Of a DNA stretch of 64,000 bases, positions 45,562 to 55,073 are shown piece by piece (position 1 is the first letter of the stretch; every line of letters starts with the position of its first letter). Origin of the DNA: Draconibacterium orientale (GTDB taxonomy: Bacteria; Bacteroidota; Bacteroidia; Bacteroidales; Prolixibacteraceae). The notes beneath the pieces were generated by a model. It was not told the DNA's origin. It saw only the letters and a list, made by a program, of their open reading frames with translations, and ran no database searches. The DNA lies in NCBI RefSeq assembly GCF_000626635.1, contig NZ_CP007451.1:1054001-1118000 (forward strand). Reading direction: 5' to 3'. A program made the translations under genes and the position numbers.

Positions 45562-45671
45562 AAATCCAATACTCCAAACAGTTTATAAAAGATTCAAAAA
45601 AAGATCCTCAATATAAGGCCTTACTCAGGGAGTCCATTCACAGTTTTCAGAACGCATCATCACTTTCTTAA
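45558..45671 (+). pseudogene. Truncated RelE/ParE-type toxin
   Basis: The ATG overlaps the antitoxin stop (ATGA). The frame gives only 37 residues: MKIQYSKQFIKDSKKDPQY followed by KALLRESIHSFQNASSLS and a stop. The ending corresponds to the 'xNAxSLSEI' segment in the first half of RelE-fold toxins of about 90 residues. The remaining strands with the catalytic basic residues are missing, and no other frame restores them downstream. A decayed toxin is the best reading. Confidence 0.6.
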
Positions 45672-45760
45672 ATGAGCATTTACGAGAGGATTTTCATGAT
45701 TTTTCCCCTAAATTTTATCACTTAAAGTCACTTATTTTGTTGCATCAATAAAAAAAACGA

Positions 45761-47236
45761 ATGAGCAGTCTGGAAAAATACTTCGAAAAATTCAGAAAAA
45801 ATATTGTTGGTATCGACCAGGAATTTGAAACTCCTTATGGCAAACAGAAAATCAATTATGGCGATTGGATTGCCAGTGGCCGTTTGTACCGCCCTATCGA
45901 GTGTAAAATTACCGACACCATTGGTCCGTATGTTGGCAACACCCACACCGAAACCAGCGAAACCGGACTGCGCATGACACACGCTTACCACAAATCGCAT
46001 CAGCTGATTAAACAACATGTAAATGCCGGGCCAAATGATATTATTATAACTGCCGGTTTCGGGATGACTGCTATAATCAACAAATTTCAGCGAATTCTGG
46101 GATTAAAATACTGTGTTAAAGTTGCAGGAAAAACCTGTATTGCCGAGCGTGAAAAGCCGGTGGTTTTTCTTACACACATGGAGCACCATTCCAACCAAAC
46201 ATCGTGGTACGAAACCAGTGCCGACGTGGTTGTGGTTGAACCCGGCGAAGGCTTACTGGTTGACACCGACAACCTGCGCAAAGCATTAGAAAAATATAAA
46301 GACCGCAAGTTTAAAATTGGTTCGTTTACCGCTTGTTCGAATGTAACCGGAGTGCGTACGACCTATCACGAAATGGCGAAAATTATGCACGAATACGGAG
46401 GCGTTTGTTTCATCGATTTTGCAGCCTCTGCACCTTACGACGAAATAAATATGCACCCCGAAGATCCCATGGAAAAACTGGATGCCGTGATGTTCTCGCC
46501 GCATAAATTCCTGGGAGGCCCCGGCTCATCGGGCGTAATAGTTTTTGATGCCAGCATGTATAAAAACACCGTTCCTGACAACCCGGGTGGCGGTACTGTT
46601 GACTGGACCAATCCGTGGGGGAAATACAAATATGTTGACGATATTGAAGCCCGCGAAGACGGTGGAACGCCGGGTTTCCTGCAATCGATACGTACAGCCC
46701 TTTGTTTTGATTTGAAAGACCAGATGGGCATTGAGAATATCCGCAAACGCGAAGAAGAATTATTGGAACGTGCATTTAGCGGACTCGATTCCATAAAAGG
46801 ATTGAATATTCTGGCCGATAATGTACGCGACCGACTGGGCGTAATTTCATTCTATGTTGAAGGAATTCATTACAACCTGCTGGTGCGTTTGTTAAACGAC
46901 AAATATGGTATTCAAACCCGCGGAGGTTGTGCCTGTGCCGGAACTTACGGACACTTTCTGTTGGAAGTATCGCTGGAGCAGTCGGAGGAAATTACCGATA
47001 AAATCAACCACGGCGATCTTTCGCAAAAACCGGGCTGGGTGCGCTGGTCGCTTCACCCAACGATGACCAACGATGAAGTTGATATTATGATCGACGCATT
47101 AAATGATATCGTAACGAATATTAATGAATACGAGAAAGATTATAACTACGTAAATCGCACCAATACATTCTGGCACAAAGATGAAAAAGATGACCAGAAA
47201 TTGCTGAACAAGTGGTTTACGCTTGAACATGAGTAA
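45761..47236 (+). CDS. Class V PLP-dependent aminotransferase / cysteine-desulfurase-like protein
   Basis: The 491-residue fold type I PLP enzyme has HMEHHSNQTSWYETSADVVVVE (about 127-148), GVCFIDFAASAPYDEINMH (Asp pairing with the pyridine N, about 215) and the Schiff-base Lys in DAVMFSPHKFLGGPGSSGV (about 249). A Cys-rich loop RGGCACAGTYGH (about 385) resembles the catalytic-Cys loop of SufS-like desulfurases. It is about 80 residues longer than SufS/CsdA (about 410) and has no suf neighbours. The reaction (desulfurase, lyase or aminotransferase) is therefore uncertain. Confidence 0.85.
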   Translation: MSSLEKYFEKFRKNIVGIDQEFETPYGKQKINYGDWIASGRLYRPIECKITDTIGPYVGNTHTETSETGLRMTHAYHKSHQLIKQHVNAGPNDIIITAGFGMTAIINKFQRILGLKYCVKVAGKTCIAEREKPVVFLTHMEHHSNQTSWYETSADVVVVEPGEGLLVDTDNLRKALEKYKDRKFKIGSFTACSNVTGVRTTYHEMAKIMHEYGGVCFIDFAASAPYDEINMHPEDPMEKLDAVMFSPHKFLGGPGSSGVIVFDASMYKNTVPDNPGGGTVDWTNPWGKYKYVDDIEAREDGGTPGFLQSIRTALCFDLKDQMGIENIRKREEELLERAFSGLDSIKGLNILADNVRDRLGVISFYVEGIHYNLLVRLLNDKYGIQTRGGCACAGTYGHFLLEVSLEQSEEITDKINHGDLSQKPGWVRWSLHPTMTNDEVDIMIDALNDIVTNINEYEKDYNYVNRTNTFWHKDEKDDQKLLNKWFTLEHE

Positions 47237-47251
47237 GCAATCAAGCTGCTT

Positions 47252-48208
47252 CTATTTTCGCTTCCCCAATTTAGTAGCCACAAAACTGATAATAAGTATT
47301 TGTATCGGGTGGAAGATCATAATTGGCAGCAACATTATTCCGGTAGTTGCCGATTGCTGAAATAATATTTTTGCAAATACGGTTCCGTGTACCAACGACT
47401 TTTTTGTTCCACAAAATTGTGTTGTAATCTGATCTTCGATAGCAAATCCCAGTAACTGCGAAACTTTTAGCGTTAGAAAATAAATCGCATAAAAAAGGAT
47501 GATTACAGCCGTTACAATTAGAGCCAGATCTATAGCATCAACCGCACTAAAAACCTTGTTTTCGAACGAATGTGAAAAGCTTTTAAATATAATCAGCAGA
47601 ATCACCGATTTATCAAATAGTGTGAGGTAACGACTGTATTTCCGGGCATAATCTCCCCAAAAACGCTGTAGAAAAACACCTATAATTACCGGGAGAAGAA
47701 TCTCTGTTAGCAGCTTGAAATATATTTCTCCAAGGTTAAAATCGATGGTGGTCTGTGTTAAAAACAGTCCCATCCAAAGTGGCGTTAGTACAATACCAAT
47801 CAATCCAGAAATACTGGCGTTAAAAATGGCCGCCGGAATATTTCCTTTTGCAATTGAAACCATCACTACCGACGAAGAAACAGTTGACGGTAGCGCTGCC
47901 AAAAATAAAAATGCCAGCCAAATCGTTTGTCCGTTTTCGGTTTTTATAAAAGGATAAAAGGCAAGAACAATCAAGGGAAAAACCAAAAAAGTAGTTGTTT
48001 GTACCACGATATGTAGTTTCCAGTTTTTTAGCCCCATTTTTATATCGCGTGGACTGAGTTTCAACCCATAGAAAAAGAAAATCAGCGAAATTCCAATACT
48101 CGCAATTAAATCCAGAGGTATGCCACTTTCCGGACTTCCAATTCCGGGAAAAAACCAGGCCAGAATTATAACACCAATAATGGCTAAAACGAATTTGTCT
48201 ATTTTCAT
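47252..48208 (-). CDS. Bile acid:sodium symporter family (SBF-like) transporter
   Basis: The start at 48208 (MKIDKFVLAIIGVIILAWFFPG) gives a 318-residue protein with ten hydrophobic spans, the usual BASS layout; the frame is open upstream to 48316 but that part is not membrane-like. It shows LFLAALPSTVSSSVVMVSIAKGN (about 99-121), the unwound-helix sodium-site segment of SBF-like proteins, and FCGTKKSLVHGTVFAKILF near the C-terminus. It moves an organic anion with sodium across the inner membrane; the substrate is unknown. It ends 15 bp from the convergent aminotransferase gene. Confidence 0.88.
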   Translation of the reverse strand: MKIDKFVLAIIGVIILAWFFPGIGSPESGIPLDLIASIGISLIFFFYGLKLSPRDIKMGLKNWKLHIVVQTTTFLVFPLIVLAFYPFIKTENGQTIWLAFLFLAALPSTVSSSVVMVSIAKGNIPAAIFNASISGLIGIVLTPLWMGLFLTQTTIDFNLGEIYFKLLTEILLPVIIGVFLQRFWGDYARKYSRYLTLFDKSVILLIIFKSFSHSFENKVFSAVDAIDLALIVTAVIILFYAIYFLTLKVSQLLGFAIEDQITTQFCGTKKSLVHGTVFAKILFQQSATTGIMLLPIMIFHPIQILIISFVATKLGKRK

Positions 48209-48362
48209 TATATAATAGTGTATAACTGATGCGGCAAAACACACGCAGCAGCGCCGGTAAAAATACCCCCGAAAATTTCTTTTCCAAAATAAATAGTAGG
48301 CGAAAGATTTGAGCACTCATTTTATGAACACCATTTCAATTGATTTTCTACCTTTGAAAGGT

Positions 48363-49111
48363 ATGACAAAGAAATACGAAAACGGGTTGGTTTTAAGTGG
48401 TGGCGGAACGCGCGGGTTTGCCCATTTGGGCGTTATTGCGGCACTCGACAAACTGGGTATTCAGCCCGATGTAATTTCGGGAGTTAGTGCCGGCGCAATT
48501 GTTGGTGCTTTTATTGCCGCCGGAAAATCGCCCGAAGAAGTACGCGATATTTTTAAACGTGGCTGGTTTTTTCAATACACCAAAATACATTTGCCGGTTG
48601 ACGGTTTGCTAAAGCTCGATGGCGTAAAGGAAATCCTGGAAAAAGAAATAGCCCTTAAAAACATCGAAGACCTTAAAACACCACTTTACGTTTGTGTCTC
48701 GAACCTGAATAAAGGAACGGTTGAATACCACAACAGCGGAAACCTTGGCGATACGGTACTGGCCTCGGCCTCTATTCCTGTTATTTTTGCACCCGTTGAG
48801 CTGGGCCGGTATTTATATGTCGATGGTGGATTGATGGATAATATCCCCGTTGCACCCATCCGAAAAGATTGCCAGCGCCTTATTGTATCAAACATCAGCC
48901 CGATAAATCCGAAGGCGAAAATGAAAAACCTGATACAAATTGCCACACGAACGGTTTATATGAGCGTAAATCAGAAACTGGAGGAAATAAAAAACAGGCT
49001 GACTTTTATATCGAGCCAAAAGGAATTGACGAATACGATGTATTTCAGCGAAAACACGCCGATGAGCTCTTCGACCTGGGCTACAAAAAAACATTGGAAG
49101 TTCTGAAATAA
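48363..49111 (+). CDS. Patatin-like phospholipase, frame broken in an A6 run
   Basis: The ATG at 48363 starts MTKKYENGLVLSGGGTRGFAHLGV, containing the oxyanion GGGxxG motif. The nucleophile Ser is in VISGVSAGAIVGAF (about 40), and the dyad Asp in YVDGGLMDNIPV (about 157). The frame runs on to 49106, but its last 35 residues look wrong. The expected patatin end (ADFYIEPKGIDEYDVF ... ELFDLGYKKTLEVL) lies in another frame, ending at 49111. The frames meet at ATAAAAAAC (48987-48995); one extra A, or a -1 slip on A AAA AAC, joins them. It hydrolyses acyl esters of phospholipids. Confidence 0.83.
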
Positions 49112-49144
49112 AAAAAAGCCGCTCCGGAAATTCCCGAAACGGCT
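49110..49144 (-). terminator. Rho-independent terminator of the GroES-like gene
   Basis: On the minus strand AGCCGTTTCGGGA pairs with TTCCGGAGCGGCT over 13 positions (G-T pairs included), followed by at least seven T. It begins 25 bases past the stop at 49169. Confidence 0.9.
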
Positions 49145-49168
49145 CAGCAAATATATCTTTAAGATTAT

Positions 49169-49558
49169 CTAGTCAAATAAATTCTCATCCCTGATGATCA
49201 TTAAAATTGCCGAATGTGGTAAAATAATGTACTTCTCGTTATTAAACTCAATTTCGTGTCCGCTTTTATTTAAGTAAATAGCCAGGTCGCCAATGTGCGT
49301 TTGAAGCGGCACATATTTCACTTCTTCCTTTTTTTCTTTCCACGCTTCGTCTTCATCGTTAACCGCCGGAATCGGGTAACCCGGTCCAACTTTAACGATA
49401 TAACCACTTTGCACTTTCTCGTTCTCCTGAACCGATGGCGGTAAATACAAGCCCGATTTGGTTTTGCCCGACGGATTTTTGGGTTTCACCAAAACACGGT
49501 CGCCCACCATTATAAATTTTTCCAGATCCTTTTCTTCAATTACTAACGACATAAACAA
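49169..49558 (-). CDS. GroES-like (Cpn10) co-chaperonin family protein
   Basis: The 129-residue protein has the cpn10 fold signatures: MVGDRVLVKPKNPSGKTKSGLYLP (about residues 17-40), EKVQSGYIVKVGPG (about 47) and a late KYIILPHSAILMIIRDE. Compared with true GroES (about 95 residues) it has extra N-terminal residues and a charged insert (DEDEAWKEKKEEVKYVP, about 69-85). There is no groEL next to it. It is thus a divergent paralogue rather than the GroEL partner. The ATG at 49552 (MSLVIEEK) is an alternative start. A -7 box lies about 20 bases upstream. Confidence 0.85.
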   Translation of the reverse strand: MFMSLVIEEKDLEKFIMVGDRVLVKPKNPSGKTKSGLYLPPSVQENEKVQSGYIVKVGPGYPIPAVNDEDEAWKEKKEEVKYVPLQTHIGDLAIYLNKSGHEIEFNNEKYIILPHSAILMIIRDENLFD

Positions 49559-49575
49559 TACATTTTTTCTGTTGA

Positions 49576-49583
49576 CAAAGATA
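49576..49583 (-). promoter_or_regulatory. Probable -7 box of the GroES-like gene
   Basis: On the minus strand TATCTTTG matches TAnnTTTG exactly and lies 18 bases upstream of the ATG at 49558. Confidence 0.55.
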
Positions 49584-49796
49584 CAAGTTTTCGAATTTGC
49601 TGTGAAAAAAGTTAATCGTTCAAAAATTTTTTTTCTTCAAAATTGAAATGAGTTTCCATACAAGCACTTACCTTTTTTCGATCTGTTTAACTTTTTATTC
49701 GACTTTTCAACTCAAAACTAAAACGCCTATCAATCTCTCTTTCTGCACATTACTGACTTCACTCAAAAATAATTTCAAAAAATATACTACTTTGTT

Positions 49797-49828
49797 TTGC
49801 ATAGTACCATTTTTTGTACTTATATTTG
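49797..49828 (+). promoter_or_regulatory. Probable promoter of the repeat-protein gene at 50007
   Basis: TTG (49797-49799) and TATATTTG (49821-49828, an exact match to TAnnTTTG) are spaced by 21 bases. The leader that follows is about 170 bases long, and its last 90 bases are A/G-rich with repeated GAAAACAAGAAAACA units. Confidence 0.6.
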
Positions 49829-49991
49829 CAATACAAAGTTCAGGTTTTTAACCAGTACATTTTTAAAAAAAGTTCTAAATTTTTGTAACGAATCATATTT
49901 TAGGTCGTCTTAATATCGAAAACAAGAAAACAGAACGAGAAAACAAGAAACAAAAAAGTCGAAGCAACAAAACAAGAAAACAAAAACGAAA

Positions 49992-50003
49992 GCAGGAGGA
50001 AAA
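49992..50003 (+). promoter_or_regulatory. Strong Shine-Dalgarno-like site, unusual for Bacteroidota
   Basis: GCAGGAGGAAAAG stands just before the ATG at 50007, with AGGAGG about 8 bases upstream. Most other genes in the window lack any such site, so this gene may be translated unusually strongly. Confidence 0.6.
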
Positions 50004-50006
50004 GTC

Positions 50007-50543
50007 ATGAAAACAACAAACAATGTTCAGAAAGCAATCACAAAATCACTGGCGGTTATTATTAGTTTGGTTTTGATCAGCATTACAGTAAATGCACAAG
50101 ATTTTTGGAGAACCGTAATGGAAAACAACAGCTTCAGCCAGATAGCCATGGCAATGACAGATAACACTGAAGCCAGCTCAGCATCAGCCGATGCATCAGC
50201 AACTACAGATATGAGTGCCTATGCCAGGTATGCAGCAGTTGAAGCAGAAGAAGCATTAGACGTAGAAAACTGGATGCTTGCAGAAAACAATTTCTTTACA
50301 ACAGTAAATGTAGAAACAGAAGTTGAGGAAGCACTTGAAGTAGAAAACTGGATGACCAACGAAAGCTACTTCGACGGAATGGCAAGCTATTTCAATGAAG
50401 AAACTGAAGAAGCATTGCAAGTAGAAGAGTGGATGACAGACACTAATTTCTTCGGAGTACTCTCTGTTGACGTTGAAGAAGAAACCGAAGCAGCTTTGGA
50501 AGTGGAAGCTTGGATGACCGACGCAAAAACATGGAACATCTAA
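50007..50543 (+). CDS. Secreted acidic protein with four EALxVExWM repeats, unknown function
   Basis: The 178-residue protein has a signal peptide (SLAVIISLVLISITVNAQ, cleavage about residue 31) and a Ser/Ala-rich stretch. Four repeats of about 27-30 residues then share the core EEALxVExWM(T/L): EEALDVENWMLAENNFF, EEALEVENWMTNESYF, EEALQVEEWMTDTNFF and EAALEVEAWMTDAKTW. The mature chain is very acidic and lacks cysteine. I do not recognise an enzyme or binding domain. It is monocistronic, with an A-rich leader, a strong Shine-Dalgarno site and a strong terminator, suggesting high expression. Confidence 0.75.
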   Translation: MKTTNNVQKAITKSLAVIISLVLISITVNAQDFWRTVMENNSFSQIAMAMTDNTEASSASADASATTDMSAYARYAAVEAEEALDVENWMLAENNFFTTVNVETEVEEALEVENWMTNESYFDGMASYFNEETEEALQVEEWMTDTNFFGVLSVDVEEETEAALEVEAWMTDAKTWNI

Positions 50544-50563
50544 TTACGAATAACTCACCAAAC

Positions 50564-50600
50564 AAAAAACCGCTGCTCTTTAATCAGAGCGGCGGTTTTT
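50564..50600 (+). terminator. Rho-independent terminator of the repeat-protein gene
   Basis: AAAAACCGCTGCTCT pairs with AGAGCGGCGGTTTTT (one G-T pair) around TTAATC. The T-rich 3' arm completes the signal. Confidence 0.9.
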
Positions 50601-50617
50601 GTTTATTGAAACTGCCA

Positions 50618-50690
50618 TATGGAACACAGTGGGGAATCTTTAGCCTGATAAATGTTACAGATTTCTCCTCATCCTTCGTCGAAATGACAA
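50618..50690 (+). repeat. Dispersed repeat element
   Basis: AACACAGTGGGGAATCT followed by GTTACAGATTTCTCCTCATCCTTCGTCGAAATGACA repeats both halves of the element seen at 25409-25490 and the right arm of 26040-26128. Confidence 0.75.
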
Positions 50691-50708
50691 TGGTTTTTAA
50701 CAACCTAT

Positions 50709-51488
50709 CTACGTTATCGGATAATCATCATGAATATCTGTCAAAACTTCGCAGCCGGTTGGCGTAACCAAAACCGTATGCTCGAACTGTGCCGACAGTT
50801 TATTATCAATAGTTCGTGCTGTCCATCCATCGTTTTTATCGACCACTGCTTTGGGTTTTCCCTGGTTAATCATCGGCTCAATGGTAAAAATCATTCCCGG
50901 TCTCATTTCCGGCCCCGTATTTCTTCGTGAGGCATGATCGACCTGCGGCTCCTCATGAAAATCGATACCAACACCATGGCCGCAAAACTCGTAAACCACG
51001 CTGTAGCCCTGTGCTTTGGCATAGCGTTGAATTACAAAACCGATATTCCCGAAGCGGTTACCCGGTTTCACCTGCTCAATTCCAAGATCGAGACAGTGGC
51101 CGGTAATATCAATCAAATCTTCAGCCTCCTGGCTTATATTTCCCACCGTAAACATGCGCGAAGTATCGCCGTAGTATCCGTTCAAAATAGTGGTGATATC
51201 AATATTCAGAATATCGCCTTCTTTTAAAACGGTTTGTTTTGATGGAATGCCGTGGCAAATCACATTATTTAACGAAATACAACTTGATTTTGGATAGCCA
51301 TTATACCCTTTGGTTGCAGGAACAGCCCCATGGGAACGAATAAATTCCTCCACTTTATCATCGATATATTCTGTGTTTACTCCTTCTTTTACGAACTGTC
51401 CAGCAAATTCAAGCGTTTTTGCTGCCAGTCGGGCACTTTGCCTGATGCCTTCTATTTGCTCCGGAGTTTTAATTATTATTTTTCCCAT
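50709..51488 (-). CDS. map: Type I methionine aminopeptidase
   Basis: The 259-residue enzyme removes the initiator Met from nascent proteins. All five metal ligands of the pita-bread fold are visible: Asp in LNIDITTILNGYYGDTS (two Asp, about 95-107), His in CGHGVGIDFHEEP (about 170), Glu in IFTIEPMI (about 203) and Glu in QFEHTVLV (about 234). His79-type CHGIP is also present. Here it is monocistronic rather than inside the ribosomal-protein operon. Confidence 0.97.
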   Translation of the reverse strand: MGKIIIKTPEQIEGIRQSARLAAKTLEFAGQFVKEGVNTEYIDDKVEEFIRSHGAVPATKGYNGYPKSSCISLNNVICHGIPSKQTVLKEGDILNIDITTILNGYYGDTSRMFTVGNISQEAEDLIDITGHCLDLGIEQVKPGNRFGNIGFVIQRYAKAQGYSVVYEFCGHGVGIDFHEEPQVDHASRRNTGPEMRPGMIFTIEPMINQGKPKAVVDKNDGWTARTIDNKLSAQFEHTVLVTPTGCEVLTDIHDDYPIT

Positions 51489-51644
51489 AAAACTTTTTAA
51501 TTTGCCACAAAATTGAACATTTGTTGTTGATTTTCAAAAACCGAACAATAAATTTGCGAAAAAGTTTACAAAAAGAATGAAGTCGGAAGCACAAACAGAA
51601 AGACCACTTGCAACTTCGCACTTCTGAATTCTAATCGTTTTAGT

Positions 51645-52382
51645 ATGAAACACAAGCAGGAATTATCTACAAAATCATATTTCGTTAGTCGTTTTGGCCA
51701 ACTTTCTACCTCCTTTCTTTTTTGGCAAATTCAGGACATTGCCTGGGAACATGCCGAAAAATTAGGTCTCGGTTTCGATAATCTTCAAAAAGAAAAACAG
51801 TTTTGGGTGTTATCGCGCTTGCTGGTGAAGATAAAACGCCGCCCCGAATGGGGAGAGAAATTTACGGTTGAAACCTGGCCTGCCGGAATTGACGGACTGC
51901 TGGCTCTTCGCGATATTCATTTTATTGATGCCAACGGCGAAAGTATTATTAAAGCTACAACCAGCTGGTTGGTGCTCGATCAAAACACCAAACGTATTGT
52001 AAAACTTGAACTCGGCTCCATTCCGGTACATGACGAACGGGTTCTGGAAATGAATGCCGGAAAAGTAAAACCGGTTAAATCCGACGATGAAGTGGTTTTC
52101 ACCCCGGTGCTTTTTAATGAGATCGACGTGAACCAGCATTTTAACAGCGGACGTTACCTCGAACGCATTATCGACAGCTACGATTTTGATTTCCACGAAC
52201 AGAATGAACTCATCGAATTTGAAGTGAATTTTGTAAAAGAAGGCACTGAAAACGACCAACTGGGAATTAAGAAACAAATACTGGATAAAAATAATCATAT
52301 TTGTAGTGTTGTTCGTGAAAGCGACGGAGCCGACCTGATACGCGCCCGGCTTGTTTGGAGCCCGCGGAAACAGGCTTTTTAA
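51645..52382 (+). CDS. Acyl-ACP thioesterase (FatA/FatB-like)
   Basis: The 245-residue protein has two hot-dog folds as in PF01643. The first has FGQLSTSFLFWQIQDIAWEHAEKLG and FWVLSRLLVKIKRRPEWGE, with TWPAGIDGLLALRD (about 84). The second has FNEIDVNQHFNSGRYLERIID (about 158-178), which carries the NxH catalytic residues (N and H in DVNQHFNS). It releases free fatty acids from acyl-ACP, setting chain length. It is monocistronic. Confidence 0.92.
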   Translation: MKHKQELSTKSYFVSRFGQLSTSFLFWQIQDIAWEHAEKLGLGFDNLQKEKQFWVLSRLLVKIKRRPEWGEKFTVETWPAGIDGLLALRDIHFIDANGESIIKATTSWLVLDQNTKRIVKLELGSIPVHDERVLEMNAGKVKPVKSDDEVVFTPVLFNEIDVNQHFNSGRYLERIIDSYDFDFHEQNELIEFEVNFVKEGTENDQLGIKKQILDKNNHICSVVRESDGADLIRARLVWSPRKQAF

Positions 52383-52561
52383 CGCAACAGTTCTTTAAAA
52401 CAATCACAGTCTCTTTTTCTTTTGGGAATAAGTAAGACGAAATGATCAAAAAAAAATCAGGCAATTTCAAACGTTTGCAGTGATTTTGAGTAGTTTATTT
52501 TGAATTATTTATACAAACAAAAGCCTATAATTAAAGATTTATTAAGGCTACAAATACTTAA

Positions 52562-54703
<2,142 letters not shown>

Positions 54704-54749
54704 GCGAAATGAAGTAAAAACATCACTTCAAACGATATATTAAAATGAA

Positions 54750-54774
54750 AGCCACCGGCCTGTTGCCGGTGGCT
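54750..54774 (+). terminator. Hairpin after the GH97 gene
   Basis: AGCCACCGGC and GCCGGTGGCT form a perfect 10-bp stem with loop CTGTT, but only ATTATT follows. A terminator is likely but not classical. Confidence 0.65.
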
Positions 54775-55073
54775 ATTATTCGTAAAACCAATTCCGGCCT
54801 CCCCGGAATAGTATCTTTTATTAGTCATTTACTTATTGAAACACCTATCCGTTATTAATAAGTAAAAGTGAAAGACAGTGAATTGATTGAAACGTATCAT
54901 TCGTTTTAGTTGATCGATTAAAAAGGTATTATGCCAATGGAATATCCAGGTATTTCAGTAATAACTTTATTTGTCTGTTTCAGAGCAATCTACTGTCTTC
55001 CTACAATTTAATTGACTTTAAGAAACCCATCACCGGCAAAACCGGCAACGGGCTTTCACCAAACTATGCTATA
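54775..55073. other. Intergenic region between convergent GH97 and susD genes
   Basis: No gene is supported in this AT-rich stretch. CCGGCAAAACCGGCAACGGGC at about 55035 may form an imperfect terminator hairpin for the susD-like gene on the minus strand. Confidence 0.4.

Noticed and set aside
48309-49106. The frame from 48309 as a longer patatin start
   Set aside because: The extra 18 residues before 48363 are not patatin-like. The motif LVLSGGGTRG needs only about 10 residues before it.
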